From Panicum virgatum (Eukaryota; Streptophyta; Magnoliopsida; Poales; Poaceae): DNA of 64,000 nucleotides. Numbering within the stretch: the stretch's first letter is position 1; each line of letters starts with the position of its first letter. The notes beneath the pieces were generated by a model that did no database searches, had not been told where the DNA came from, and worked only from the letters and a program-made list of their open reading frames with translations. The stretch is from assembly GCF_016808335.1 (NCBI RefSeq), contig NC_053147.1, positions 15,920,913 to 15,984,912 on the forward strand, read 5' to 3'. This document shows, piece by piece, positions 15,182 through 27,152 of this stretch. A program made the position numbers and the translations under genes.

Positions 15182-15533
15182 GAGCATCTCTAAGAGGTCT
15201 TCTAAATGACTTTGTATCTGGAAAAATAGAAAAGGGCGCTAAAAATCAGCTTCCAACAGGTCTTCTAAAATTCTCCACTGGCTTTCTCCTCCTTCATCCC
15301 GTGAAAGCCGGTAGCCATGTTTGCCCCTCCCCCGCCGCTCGCCATCGGAGATTCCTGCCGCATACTCCCGTTACCGCGCGCGCTCACCCTCCCGCGCGCC
15401 CATTTTGGCGGCTCCATCCCGCGCTTGACTCCTCTCGCTCGCGCGACCCCTCTCCCGGCTTCCTCCCTGTCGCGCGGCCGTCGCCTCCTCTCACTGCTCC
15501 CGCCTCCTCGCGCCGCCGCCGCTCGTTGTCGCC

Positions 15534-18397
15534 ATGTTCAAGTGGCCGCGCCCTGCCGGAGACGCGCCGACGAGCCGCTTGTACCCCCTTCCGCCGGTGC
15601 CGCTCCCGCGCCCTACTGCCGTGGCAGAGCTGCTCCCACGCGCTGCCCTCCTCGCACCGGCGCCGGTCGTCTCGATGCCTCTAGAGGAACCCGGGTTCGC
15701 TTATCCGCCATCGAACTTCAGTGGCCAGATGCGTGAGGATCTGCTCAATGGTGAGCAATTCGTACGGGATGGCTGCAGTGGTGAGATTTCAGCTTTATCC
15801 TTGTTTTGCCTGAGTACATGATGCTTGTTCTATGCAAACTGCCATATATTCTTAGCTTATTAACATATGAATGGTATGGTTAAAATGCTGGATTCAATAG
15901 CCTAGGAGTATTCAGTATCAATTTTAGATTGTTTGAAACACCCACTGCGACCTGCACAATTTCAAAATCTGAACATCAGGAAAGCATCAGTACATTTATG
16001 AGATGCCTGAATTAGTGAGTAACAAGAATAGAGTTTCTAAGTGTTGAACAGACTGTGATATTCTTATTATTAGTTGCACTAGATCTATGTCATCTGCCAA
16101 AGGAATGGGAAGATAACACAGAAGAGAAAATGAGCTTACCTCACTTGACTGAGGATAGTCAGAAGTTTCTGGTCTTGATCCTGATTCAATGAATAAAGCA
16201 ATCATTAATTGAACAGGAAGGTCTCAAAGGAATATTAGAAACGCAGCAATGCCTTTTAGTAGCTTATACTAGTGTAGGAAAAATATCCTGCTGTCATAAA
16301 GAAAAAAAAATTGTAGCATTTAACTTGCAGTACCAATAATGCCTACTCCAATATTTACAAGAAAAAATAACAGTACCCAGTAGATCCTCATGCCTACTTC
16401 AGGCCGTTACAGTCTGATCCTCATGCAGAAAAACAATAGTATGTTTTTTGTATGCTTCATAAGTTTAATATATAGTTCAGAATTTGAAGAAATACTTATG
16501 GGAAAGTTGGGAAACATTATTCAGACACGGCACAGCGTGGCAGTATTTAACAACCGTAGCAGCCAAGTGGGTGATATAGGCATACCACTCAGTATATGAT
16601 GCTGATATTTAGGCTGCTCTCAGATGTCTGGTTGGACGAAGCATGCACGGATAATCTGGTTTAATAAGCTGAAACAGACTAGGCAGAATTATGTCCAACT
16701 GAGATAGCTACCTCTCACTAGACATGCATGGTAGACTAATGTTTTAGAGTGTATAACTGAACCTGAACCATTACCTCATCTGATTGAATAACTTCCAATT
16801 CATGCTGTATAAAAACACAGCGGTGTTTCTCAGGCCACATACTCGGAACATTTCTGTTAACCTCTTCTCTGTTGCCGCTTGTCATCTGATTAATTATGTT
16901 CTTGTTGTGGCAGGTGATATGGGTTTAGGGTCATATCTCAGCGATCTCATAAATCTGCCTGTACAAGAGTCTCAAGATCATGGTCCTGCAGCAGCTAAAG
17001 GATCCCAGGGAAGAACAAAAAATTTCAGAGATGATGAGGACAGACTGCTTGTGTCTGCATGGCTAAATGTGGGCATGGATATTATTCGAGGAGTTGATCA
17101 ATCACAAGCCTCCTATTGGGAAAGAATCCATGACTATTTCCATGCTAATAAGTCATTCGAGTCAGATCGTACACAAGGTTCTTTAATGAATCGATGGTCC
17201 ACTATACAACATGATGTCAATACTTTTTGTGGATGTGTGACCAGGATTGAGGATAGAAATCAGAGTGGTTGCTCAGTTGATGACAAGGTAAATATATTCC
17301 TTGCAAACAAATATATTCCTCACTACCAACAGAAATATGGTAAACCCAGTTTATGGCTTAGGCATGTATGAATAATATCTTAATTTTGTGGTTCTGATTT
17401 GTCTAAGATAATTTGCATCAACTTCATTTTTTTTCACGCAATGTTTCTTGGAACAACAATATCTCTTACACAGGAATTAAACAAATTGTTGTATATCAAC
17501 AGAAGTGTCAGCTTAATATTGATATAGCAGTTAAAGTTTGTTTCATTGACAGCATGATATATATTTTTATGCATCAGCTATTCCCATGACTTGCATGTCA
17601 GCAAACTGATGATATTTAGCTACATTTGATAGGGCAAGAACCTCTAACCTTTTTCTTGTTTCTTTTACATGAACTAGCAATTTTGTCATGTTGTTTAAGT
17701 TGATTAAAGCCAATAACTGAGTACCCACTTTCCTGTCTGTATTTTTTTTAGAAGTTTGTTTATCCTAACTTGTGACTAAAGGTTGTACTTTCATGTCTAT
17801 GTACAGATTGCAGCAGCATGTGCATTGTTTAAGTCAGAAGACAAGAAACATAGGAATTTTGCCTTAATGCATTGCTGGAGAATTCTGAAGGACCAGCCCA
17901 AGTGGATAGAAAGACGCAAGCAAATTGGTGGACCAAAAACAACTAGTAATAAGAAACAGAAGACAAAGGAAAACTCTTCTCCGTCATCACTTCTACCCGT
18001 AGTCACAAATGCTAGTAGCGGTGCAAATGAAGCACCAGCTCAAGATTCTTCACAAAGACCGGATGGAACCAAGAAGGAGAAAAAGAAGCTACGCCAACGT
18101 TCGACCATCGAAGCATTGGACTATCTTGCGGCAAAGATTAAAGAAGCTGATGCTCTGAAAGATTTGAAGAAAGAAGAGAGATGCAACAAGGTCTTTGCTC
18201 TGCAGGAGGAAAAGATCAAGTTGGAGAGATATCTGCAGGTGGAAAAGATGAAGTTGGAGAGAGAGAAATTTGAGTTCGAAAGAGAGCTGGAAGAAGACAA
18301 AATTATTGCTATGGATTTGAGCACAATAGCCTTTGAAGAACAGCAGTATTTCCAATATCGTAAGAACAATATTCTAGAAAGGCGTTTGAATATCTAG
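15534..18397 (+). CDS. Harbinger ORF1: Myb/SANT-like, NAM-associated C-terminal domain protein
   Basis: Three exons join in frame to about 400 residues: 15534-15780, 16914-17287 and 17817-18397. Exon 1 encodes a proline-rich leader. Exon 2 encodes a trihelix/Myb-like segment (TKNFRDDEDRLLVSAWLNV, YWERIHDYFHAN, RTQGSLMNRWSTIQ). Exon 3 has a basic linker, then a charged Lys/Glu-rich coiled coil with repeated KLER words, ending LERRLNI. This is the arrangement of plant proteins often labelled glutathione S-transferase T3-like or NAM-associated, which are the DNA-binding partners encoded by PIF/Harbinger transposons. Its position inside the terminal repeats and opposite the transposase supports that role: it is expected to bind the element ends and recruit the transposase in the nucleus. 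No break is seen in this copy. A domesticated host function is possible but not indicated. Confidence 0.8.
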
Positions 18398-18599
18398 ATT
18401 TTGTCACGATTTAGTTCGGGTTCAGTTCTGGAACTGTTTAGGTCAGGTTTAAGTTCAGTTTAGTTGAGTCTATCGTTGTTTACCTTTGTCGGTCATGAAA
18501 CTATTTTTATCATCTGGATGCCCTGGATACTATTGTTTCTGTCAAAAGTGAACCTGTGTCCATGTATTCGACACCTTATCTTGTGCTGGGTTGGAAAAT

Positions 18600-19980
18600 G
18601 TGTCTATCATCTTGACTGAGTCCAACAAAGAGAGGCAAAATGAGAGAGGCATTCCATGATTTGCCTCATACACAGTAGATGCATTCCACCGGCAAAAATC
18701 GTCATCTCCAACACACGGAGGCAAAAGCAAATGCAACCGACGGCCGTTCCTCTCGCGCGCGGCCGAGACTTGGACGAGACGAGGCGAGCGGCGGCGGCTC
18801 CCTCCTCCCTCGCCACGCCGGCCGAGCGGTGGTGGCTCCCTCCTCCCTCCTCCGCCCCACCTCCCTCGTCGGCCCTCCGCCAGGGCCCGGAGCGGCCAGA
18901 TTCCGTGCGCTCGGCGGTGGCGAGGCCCGGCGGAGGCGCGGCGGTGCCGTGGCGGCGGCGCAGTGCGGTGGCGGGGTGGTGACGCGGCGTCCTCCGCTGC
19001 CTCCTCCTCCTCTGGTCCTCCGCCGCCGCCTCCTCTGGTCCTCCACCGCCTCCTCCTACTCTGGTCCGCCGCCTCCTCCTCCTCTGCCGGCCGGGCATCG
19101 CCGCCGTCCGGGGCGTCCTCCGCCGCCCGAACACGCCGGCTGGCCGTGCCCCGCGCCGGCCTCGCCCGTGGTGGCGGTAGGGGAGGGCGAGGAGTGAGAG
19201 CGCGAGGAGGACGAGGACCGGGGGGAGGTGGCGGCGCCGGACCCGGCGCGCCACCCCGCGGGGTTCCGCTTCGTCCCCGTCCGGCAGCTACGCGGACTTC
19301 GACGGCGTTCCGGGACCGCCTGCGCTAGGCGCTCGCCGAGGAGGAGGAGGACGGTGGAGCGCCGGCGTGCCTGGTGGTGGACTCCAACCTGTGCAGGATG
19401 CAGCTGGTGGCGGAGGAGCTCGGCGTGCCGATGCTGGTCCTGCGCACCGGCGCCGCCGCCTGCCTCGTCGCCTACATGGCGTTCCCGGCACTCTGCGACA
19501 AGGCTGATCTCCTGGTGCGCGGCCTCCACGAAGCTCGCGCTGCCCGGGGAGGCGGTGCGGCGGTGGCCAGGGAGGCGGTGCGGCGGAGCAGGGGAAGAGT
19601 AGGGGAAGAGAAGGGGAAGGAGCTCCCACTGCAGGGGATCCGCTGGAGCAGGGGAAGAGAAGGGGAAGGAGCTCCCGCCGCCGCCGAACCCGCCGCCTCG
19701 ACCCGCCGGATCTCGGGTTCGGATCTGCGTGCCACCGGTCAAGCTCCGCGGCAGCCTCGACGGGGCGGCCATGGCGTCGGGGACGGTGGACGGGGCGGCC
19801 GCGGAGGTCCCCGAGGCGCTGGCGCGGATGCGTTTGAGGAGAGAGGCGATGCAATTTTGCGTCGCTTCTCCTCGAAGGCAATATGCCTCTCGCATCTGCC
19901 TCCTCTGTTGGAGGGAATGCCTCGCGTGAACAGTACTCCGCGGAGAGGAAAAAAGTGTTTGCACTCCTGTTGAAGTCAGT
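18600..19980. other. GC-rich insert between the two Harbinger genes
   Basis: Base composition changes abruptly from the AT-rich Harbinger sequence to very GC-rich DNA. GAGGCAT words occur near both margins (about 18644 and 19880-19920), which may be remnants of terminal repeats of a nested capture element, but I could not define ends or a duplication. A UDP-glycosyltransferase fragment lies at 19320-19530. AGGGGAAG and GCTCCC words repeat at about 19590-19670. Confidence 0.5.
19320..19530 (+). pseudogene. UDP-glycosyltransferase fragment captured inside the Harbinger element
   Basis: One + frame reads CLVVDSNLCRMQLVAEELG then VPMLVLRTGAAACLVAYMA and FPALCDK. This is the N-terminal-half signature of grass family-1 UDP-glycosyltransferases of the benzoxazinoid/UGT76-like type: the acidic VVDSN followed by the LRTGAAA loop. 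A short piece before it (FRDRLR then EEEEDGGAPA) also fits that family but contains an in-frame TAG at 19326-19328. The match ends after about DLLVRGLHEA, with no catalytic His region or UDP-sugar PSPG box. It is therefore a broken gene fragment carried as cargo. Family recognition is from memory of the consensus. Confidence 0.7.
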
Positions 19981-20205
19981 CTTACTTTTGAATGTGCTCA
20001 GCGACAAGCTTGATGATTTCAGTGCCCCTGTTGGCTTGAGGCATGTGCTGCTTGTTGTAGCTACTGAATTGAAATTCAGTATCATCCTTCTGTGCGGTTG
20101 TTTCATCCTTCTGTGCTGGATCAAATTGCTCTCATGCTTGTGATTCATGGAAAGAAGTTGTGTTTTTCTGTCATGTCTCCAATGGCATGCATGCTAAGGC
20201 CTGCG

Positions 20206-20265
20206 AATGCAGTACGGATTGAATGCACTATATGGTAGTCACCAAGTACCTGAATTCAATTTGAT
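20206..20265. repeat. 60-bp direct repeat, copy 1 (beyond the transposase 3' end)
   Basis: The stretch from AATGCAGTACGGATTGAATG to AATTCAATTTGAT recurs at 22058-22117 with only a few mismatches around the middle (CACCAAG versus CAGCACG). Copy 1 lies 313 bp past the transposase stop; copy 2 lies about 86 bp before its start codon. Confidence 0.85.
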
Positions 20266-20577
20266 ATGGTGGTGAAAACAACCTGTGTTTCTGTCAAAAC
20301 AACCTGTGTGCATGTGTGGCCGGTCAAAACAAATTCTATTGCTGATTTTTTTTCATGGCAATGAGGCAAACTCAAGATGGTATAAATCACGTTACTGTGC
20401 TAGCTTGTACCTTGTGACCGTATAAAAGAACCTGGTGATGGGACAAACAAGTTCCATTTGCTAATTAATTAAGAGGGTATAAATTACCAGCATTGTTGGG
20501 AAAAAAAGACATAAACGGAGAGGTTACAAATCTGGGCACAACTTGTCTAATTAATCAAAAGGGTACGACTTCTCTAA

Positions 20578-21972
20578 TTAATCAAGAGAGTATAAATCTG
20601 GGTGATAATTCCACAGGTGCTCGATCAAATCTGCCTGAAGGCGAGTGTGTGTTTCCTTATTCTTGATGTTCTTGTAATTCTGAATGAAGGCTTCTGGCGC
20701 TTCATTATGGGATACTGTCACCTTTTCTCCCATGTCGTCATAGTCGCAATCATATTCATCAGTGTACTCATCTCTCTCATCTTCAACGATCATATTATGC
20801 ATTATGATGCAAGCCTTCATAATATTTCCTAGCGACTCTTCATCCCACAAGCGAGCCGGCCCACGAACAATAGCAAACCGAGATTGTAGAACCCCAAATG
20901 CCCGTTCAACATCCTTTCTACAAGCTTCTTGCGCCTTTGCAAAATATTTCTTTTTATTACCTTGAGGCTCCGGAATAGTCTTCACAAAAGTGGCCCACGA
21001 CGGATATATGTCATCTGCAAGATAATAACTCATAGAATAATCATTGTCATTGATGTTGAAATTAACTTGTGGACCTTCTCCCTCAGCAAGCCTTGCAAAT
21101 ATAGGAGACCTTTGAAGCACATTGATATCATTGTGTGAACCAGGCATACCAAAGAATGAATGCCATATCCAGAGATCTTTAGAAGCAACTGCTTCAAGTA
21201 TAATTGTTGGCTCCTTTTTATGTCCACGGTACATACCGTGCCATGCAGTAGGATAATTTTTCCAGCTCCAGTGCATACAATCTATGGACCCAAGCATACC
21301 AGGGAAACCTCTGTTGGCTCCAATTGCCAGCAATCTAGCGGTATCCTCTTCATTAGGCAATCTCATGTACTCCTCCAAAAATTTCAACAACAGCCACGGT
21401 AAACTTTCTCAAGGCTTCTAAAGCGGTACTCTCACCAATACGAATATACTCATCCAAAGCATCGGCCGCGACGCCATAAGCTAGTAGTTGAAATGCTGCC
21501 ACAACCTTCTGCAAACAAGATAGTCCTAGGGTACCAGTCGCGTTCCTCTTCTGCACAAAATATTCAGCATGCTCCTCAACAACATTCATTATGCGCATGA
21601 ATACATGTCGTTTCATCCGAAACCTATGTCATGACACAAATAAAACATTAGCTCCATTTATAAAGCAACCTATTAAAAGTAACGATAATGATAGAAATTG
21701 TAGGCACAAATACACCTGTGTCTAAAAGTTTTTGGTCCGAAAGTAGGTTTTTCTGAGAAATAGTCTTTGTAAAGAAGACCATGGTGTAGTACTCTTTCAC
21801 GATCCACAACCTCATATCCCTCGACGGAACCAATTCGACCCGGATGATTAATCGTATCCTCAACTATCATGTGCGCGGCACCCAAAATAGCAGCTTTCCT
21901 CTCGTCATCAGAAGAGGAGGAATCAATGATTTCATCCATTACAAATTGATTGAATTCATCGTCTGAATCCAT
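20578..21972 (-). pseudogene. PIF/Harbinger DDE transposase (HARBI1-like), frameshifted
   Basis: Exon 1 (21972-21716) encodes an acidic N-terminus (MDSDDEFNQFVMDE). A 92-bp intron with GT-AG ends follows, then exon 2 (21623-20578). The catalytic DDE_Tnp_4 triad is visible: Asp in GSIDCMH, Asp in GSHNDINVLQ, Glu in DVERAFGVLQSRF. The helix-turn-helix-like region (GTLGLSCLQKVVAAFQLLAYG, shortened here to its core LQKVVAAFQLLAYG) precedes it. At about 21370-21383 the frame is interrupted: the upstream frame runs out as VEIFGGVHEIA while the catalytic part resumes in another frame as LEEYMRLPNEED. The simplest reading is loss of two bases from a GA-rich run. The enzyme would otherwise cut and join the element ends in the nucleus together with ORF1. 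Confidence 0.85.
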
Positions 21973-22057
21973 AGTCTAGGACGTTGTTCTCCAATACCCA
22001 ATTAACCACGCAAGATTTCAGTCTGAATCAAAACATGGCTCATAAAAAAATGGCTTC

Positions 22058-22117
22058 AATGCAGTACGGATTGAATGCACTATATGGTAGTCAGCACGTA
22101 CCTGAATTCAATTTGAT
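22058..22117. repeat. 60-bp direct repeat, copy 2 (transposase upstream region)
   Basis: This is the partner of 20206-20265. It ends about 86 bp from the transposase start codon at 21972 (transcribed leftward), so it lies in the promoter or leader of that gene. Confidence 0.85.
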
Positions 22118-22489
22118 GGAACGTCCACCAGCAGGCGGTCGCTGCTTGCTTCTCTGATTATCCACGTGCCATGGATTAAGGATCGATGGTACTCAGCACG
22201 GCGGCGATAGGGATCGATGGATCGCGGCGGAGGCGGGGCGCGATGGATGTGGCGTCATGCGTCCTTGCCGGTCACGTGGACGCGATGAGGCAAAGGCGCC
22301 GGCGGCGCGGCGTACAAGATGATCGCGGTGGCGGCGTTCCTATGGACGCGGCTGCGAGCGTGGAAAAGAAACGATCGGACGGAATAGTATGACGTGGAAT
22401 CAGTTTTGAATATAGCAATTATGTTTTACATAATTTTTTGAATTATCCTATAGAATTAGGTGGTTTTCTATTTTTGCAAAGGAGATATA

Positions 22490-22833
22490 GGGCGTTTAGT
22501 TCCCAAAAATTTTCACCTCGAAATTTGTGCCTTCTCCTTTGGACACATGCATAGAGCATTAAATGTAATTAAACAACAAAACTAATTACACAGTTTGGAT
22601 GTACACGACGAGACGAATTTTTTAAGCCTAATTAGTGCATGATTAGCTATAAGTGCTACAGTAACCCCACATGTGCTAATGATGTGGTCAAAGGCCTCAA
22701 AAGATTCGTCTCGCGGTTTCCAGGTGAGTTCTGAAATTAGTTTTTTAATTAGTGTCTGAAAAGCCCTCCCGACATCTAGTCAAACTGTTGATGTGACACC
22801 CAAAAAATTTTGATTTGGGAACTAAACGGCCCC
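22490..22833. mobile_element. Grass foldback MITE (TTTAGTTCCC type) near the Harbinger right end
   Basis: The left end GGGCGTTTAGTTCCC is mirrored by GGGAACTAAACGGCCCC at the right. The interior carries inverted words AGACGAAT..TAAGCCTAATTAG and AAGATTCGTCTCGCGG, a motif common to an abundant grass MITE group. It is 344 bp and non-coding. No clear target duplication was found beyond a possible ATA, so I leave the superfamily open. Confidence 0.7.
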
Positions 22834-22885
22834 ATAATCTTCAAATTTACCTAACATAATGCAAGAGCTGTTGGAGATGCTCTTA

Positions 22886-24341
22886 GATTCGGTTTCACCA
22901 ACCATTTCACGTTTCATCCCATCGCTGGCCCTTGATTCGATTTCACCAACTAGCAACTTATGCAAAACTTAAATGAAATGGGCCTTCGCCTTCCATTGTA
23001 AACGGTTGCTTGGGTCCAGGCTTAAATGAAATGGGCTGAAAGGTTCCTGCAGATCAAATCAACTTTTTTACTTTTGGACACTGTAAAAAAGATAATCTTG
23101 AACTCCAGTCGTGCTCGTGTGTCGTGTCCCGCGCTTCGGACATGCTGAGAGCTTGAGCCATCGAGCGATCAGCAGGTGGTTTTTGTTTCCCCATTTCTAC
23201 TGTTACCGCACCTCTTCACTGGGACAGAGGCACAGAGCAGAGCTGATCTACGTACGCGTACGGATCGAAACAACTGAACTACACCGATCGCCTTTGGCTG
23301 TGACTGCGATCGCAGCAACCGGACTGTCACTGTCCGTCCTCCGTCGTCAGGCCGATCTCGCCAAACCATCCCTCCCCACCTTGGCACATTCAATACTGCT
23401 GGCCGATCAATCGTTCCCCCGGCCGGCCCACGACGGCGAGAGCTCGGTCGACCCGTCCGTCTCGCGCCGCCGTGGATGAGCCTGGCGCCGCGCGGTCGAG
23501 CAACCGCCGTCCCTCGACACCTCCCTTTCGGAGCCCAAACTCAAGGAGGCTTCGCGTTCGCCGGAATCGCGTGCGTCCTCGCCGTTGCACGGCCGCCCAC
23601 CGTCGCACGGCGGCGCGCAATTAACTCCCCCCTGGCGCAGCCGCGCGTGCGCTTTGATTCTCTCGAAGGCACGAGCGGGGACGCTCGCCACCGGCCGGCC
23701 ATGGCCGGGCGTTGATCCATCCACGCGCCAGCACACGGCCGCCCACCGTCGTTGTCGCGGATCGGTCTGGCTTGCAAACCCAGCTTCCTTGGCTAGCTCC
23801 CGTCGCAGCTCCAGCTCGCATTAATGGAACCCAGAAACGCCGTACCGCGCATGTGCCGTCGCTGCGATTGGCACGCCGGATTAGCGCCTAATTCGCTTTC
23901 GACAATTAATAATCACAGCTACAAATTTTAGCTTTTGTATGTCTCTTTCGATAATGAATAATCACACTGCAAATTTACAAGCAATGAAGTTCTCCTGTGT
24001 ATTCGAGAGAAAAAACTCCAAATGTTAGCTTTACACACCATGCTTAAATCCTTAATATCTGTCAACAATAAATAATATCTCGCTTTGAAATTACAAGTAA
24101 TATTTCGTTAAGATGGTCTTTTGACTAACATGTACTCCGTTGATGTATAACTTTTGTGCCAACAAGTTAATGTCAAATATTAATAGAGTACTTATTGATC
24201 AAAATTTATCGTAATAAAAAGGAATATGCCTTGGATCTTTCCTAAAGGACGATAATATTATCAGAAGAGAATTAGTCCAAGTTTTTTAAGCTAGGATGTA
24301 AAAAAACCCCGCAATTACCACAACAAGTTGCATGATCAGTA
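22886..24341. other. Intergenic region, no recognised gene
   Basis: A GC-rich segment (about 23100-23830) opens overlapping frames on both strands with arginine- and proline-rich products and no domain. The rest is AT-rich. Nothing else could be supported. Confidence 0.5.
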
Positions 24342-24465
24342 CTTCACCAGTTCCAAAATATTAGTCATTTTAACTTTTCTAGACACCGAATTTTTACAAT
24401 ACATGCATAGTAAACTGAATGTATCTGAAAATCCAAAACTACTAATAATTTGGGGACGGGAGGAG
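24342..24465. mobile_element. Degraded Stowaway-like MITE
   Basis: Between TA dinucleotides, the right end inverts to CTCCTCCCGTCCCCAAATTA and the left reads CTTCACCAGTTCCAAAATAT. Both ends then continue into TTAGT. This is the Stowaway (Tc1/mariner-type) pattern with several mismatches. Length is 124 bp. Confidence 0.6.
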
Positions 24466-25845
24466 TAGATCACTGAGCAAAACTAAAACCAAAACAGCTA
24501 GCTCAGCACCTCCCATCCGCCACGCGACCAGCCCAGTAATTCTCGCAAAGAAAATAATGAAGAGAAACTCCTACGCCCAAATAAACAAGGTTAACATACA
24601 CTGTTCTGTACTGATGAAGTTAATGATTTTTTTCTCTCGAATACGCAGCAGTCCCGCTACTGATCGATGAAGCTAACGTGAGGAGGAATAGCGACGCGTG
24701 TCCTTGCATTGTTGCCGCGGCTTAAATCCTGTGGCGCGGTGGCGTTTGACGTACGCGCCCGGCGCGGCAACGTTGACCGGCTACTCGCCCGTCGGTTTTC
24801 GATGCCTGTCGCAGCATTAACCACGTGCCCAGGGTCAGTCATTTGACCGGATTAATCCCGTGGCGCTCGCCCAATCAATGCGCATTTCGCTAGCTTAATT
24901 CTCATCGTTCTGCTACCTTTCGACCTGGCATACGGTCGGATGGTGGACCCATGGAACGGGTCGACGACCTGGGTGTGGATGTGGCCGCATACGTGACGTG
25001 CGTAGTAGTATACTCCTACGCGGTATACCTAGCGATAGCTGGACGTGTAGGCAGCTAGCGTAGCCTGCCGAGATGGAGTCGTCGCTGTCATGGCCGCGGA
25101 GCTGACTTTCCTTTGGTTCAAAGGCATCGTCGCCCCGGCCCGCGCGCGACTGTTGACGACGATCAGTGACGGGTGCAACCGCTGCCGCGAGCTGTCTCTT
25201 ATTTATTCGAGTGCGTGTTGAGCGCGTCTGTGCTGTTAGTTTTTGCATCGTGTCGACGACGTTGGTGGCATAAATGCGATGGGTAAATGATGTTAAAAAT
25301 CCACATAAGTACCCTCACGGAGCATAGAAGTATTTCCGTTGTACATGTGCATCCGCACTCACTGTATAGCGCAGATTGCAGTTTTTTTTCTCCAAAAAGT
25401 AAAGAAAGAAAAATACTAACCTATATTTCATGTCAAGTAGTGCAGTCACGTTCTTGGTAATGAGAATGCCTTCCTATCGGAAAAAAAAAGAAGAAAGAAA
25501 GTGCAGTCTACGCTGCGCACTAGCTACTATACATGCGAACTAATTGTCTTCGCGTAGTCAAAGAGGTAGTGCCACTTTGGGCGCGACGCGGGGTCTTACA
25601 AGATGCATGGGTCTTTTCGTTTCTGATGACGTATGCCATGACGATATATATGCTGGTATTTGAGTTCTGTGACCTGTAGGTAATTAAGCAGCGGTGAAGC
25701 CAAGATTAAAATCTACTTATGCCAAATCTACCACTACCTACTGTATTCTGTCCAAACATACCTGGTAAGCTATGATGGCAGCTGGTGGCTCCGCAGGCCA
25801 TGTAAGTATCCAAACCAGCCATTACGCGCGCACAGGTTATTTCAT
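24466..25845. other. Intergenic region, no recognised gene
   Basis: Only short overlapping frames are present and none has a recognisable motif. The stretch ends at the 9-bp duplication of the next element. Confidence 0.5.
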
Positions 25846-27152
25846 GGTAAAATAGGCAAAGTCATCCCTCAACTCTTTCCAAAGGGTCAACTTCGTCATT
25901 GTACTTTCCCGCAGGCCAAATTAGTCCCTCAACTATTGATTTTTGACTCAGTTACGTCCTTGAACCAATTTTTCCGTCGACGCCGTCAGTTAAGGGGCAA
26001 TGGGTCACATGAAAAGACCAGTATGCCCTCATTTTAGTCCAGCCTCCCCTGTACCCTTCCGTTTCGCTTGGGCGCATCTCATCCCGCTGCTCTGCTCGCC
26101 GACAGCCGCCACCCACAGCTCTTCCCGCCGCCTTTCCTGGGTACCGCCAGCAGGTCCTCCCGCCGGTCCTAGTGGCCAAGCCGAAATCACGCCGGTGCTC
26201 CATCCTCGCCGAAAGCCGCCGCCCAAAGCTCCTCCCGCCAGTCTCCTCGTCAACGGCCACCCCGGATCTCGTCCGCCTCTCCCGTTCGCCTTCGGCCAAG
26301 CTCTGTTGATGGCGCGTGGCAGCAGGCCCAGGTTGGGGAGGGAAGGAAGGACGAGCCACGACCCTGAATCGGATCCCAGGCGTGGAGAGATGGAGGTGAA
26401 GCATCCATGGCGATTTTGTGGTAGAAATCAATTTGTTTTCTGCTTGGCATGCCTTCCTGCTGTGATCTTCTGATGAATTCATTTGGTTTCAGCAGCTAGA
26501 AAGGTTGCTCGAAGAACACAGAGAATGGAATGGTAGTCCGGACGGGGATTACTTGCCGCCATCAAATTCAGCAAAATAAAAACACTGAACACAGCATCCA
26601 CGAATTAAAATGCATTGCAATGTGCTTACCTCCTTCAGGCCGTGGGAATAGGGAGATCTGGAGCAGCTCTTGGGCGGATGGGAACAGGCGGAGGCGATCT
26701 GGAGCAGCCCTTGGGCGGATGGGAACAAGCGGAGGCGGATGGGAACAGGGAGAGCCGGAGCAGTCGATCTGGCCGATGGCCCCCTCCTGGGCGACGCGGA
26801 TGGTTGGAGGGGAGGGGTGCGGGCCACCACCTTCAGGCGCCGCCGAGGTTGGGATGGGATGGCGCGGTCTCGCCTCCCTTCGCGCGGATGTGGAGGGGAC
26901 GACGTGGTCTGGCCGATGGCTGCGGGCTGGCGACCAGGAGACGTGGGGTGGGCGGCTGGTCAAAAACAGGGGCATATTAGTATTTTCATGTGACCCGTCG
27001 CCCCTAAACTGACGGTGTGGACGGAAAAATAGGTTGGAGGACGTAACTGGGTCGAAAATCAACAATTGAGGGACTAATTTGGCCTGTGGGAAAGTACGAG
27101 GACGAAGTTGACCCTTTGTCAAGAGTTGAGGGACGACTTTGCCTATTTTGCC
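25846..27152. mobile_element. Mutator-like (Pack-MULE type) element with long terminal repeats and 9-bp target duplication
   Basis: The left end begins GGTAAAATAGGCAAAGTC and the right end is its near-exact inverse. Inverted homology continues about 170-190 bp inward on each side (25846-26035 and about 26965-27152), including the GTCCCTCAACT and ATGGGTCACATGAAAA-like words. Identical nonamers TTATTTCAT flank it at 25837-25845 and 27153-27161; 9 bp is the Mutator hallmark. Between the repeats is GC-rich DNA (26040-26400, 26630-26980) with no transposase, as expected of a Pack-MULE carrying host gene fragments. I could not identify the donor genes. A GGGCGGATGGGAACA word repeats at about 26670-26760. 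Confidence 0.85.

Larger units (their letters stand above)
15182..22882. mobile_element. PIF/Harbinger DNA transposon, near complete, 7.7 kb
   Basis: The left end GAGCATCTCTAAGAGGTCTT and the inverted right end GAGCATCTCCAACAGCTCTT match at most positions, and TTA flanks both ends (15179-15181 and 22883-22885). This is the usual 3-bp TWA duplication of PIF/Harbinger elements. Inside are the two proteins the superfamily needs, facing each other: the Myb/NAM-like ORF1 on + (15534-18397) and the DDE transposase on - (20578-21972). Between them lies a GC-rich stretch of about 1.4 kb containing a UDP-glycosyltransferase fragment. A smaller foldback MITE sits near the right end (22490-22833). The transposase has a frameshift, so this copy is probably no longer autonomous. 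Confidence 0.85.

Noticed and set aside
19056..20148. Long minus-strand frames (about 300 and 286 codons) inside the Harbinger element
   Set aside because: They run antisense to the UDP-glycosyltransferase fragment and have the composition of GC-rich antisense frames, with no recognisable domain.
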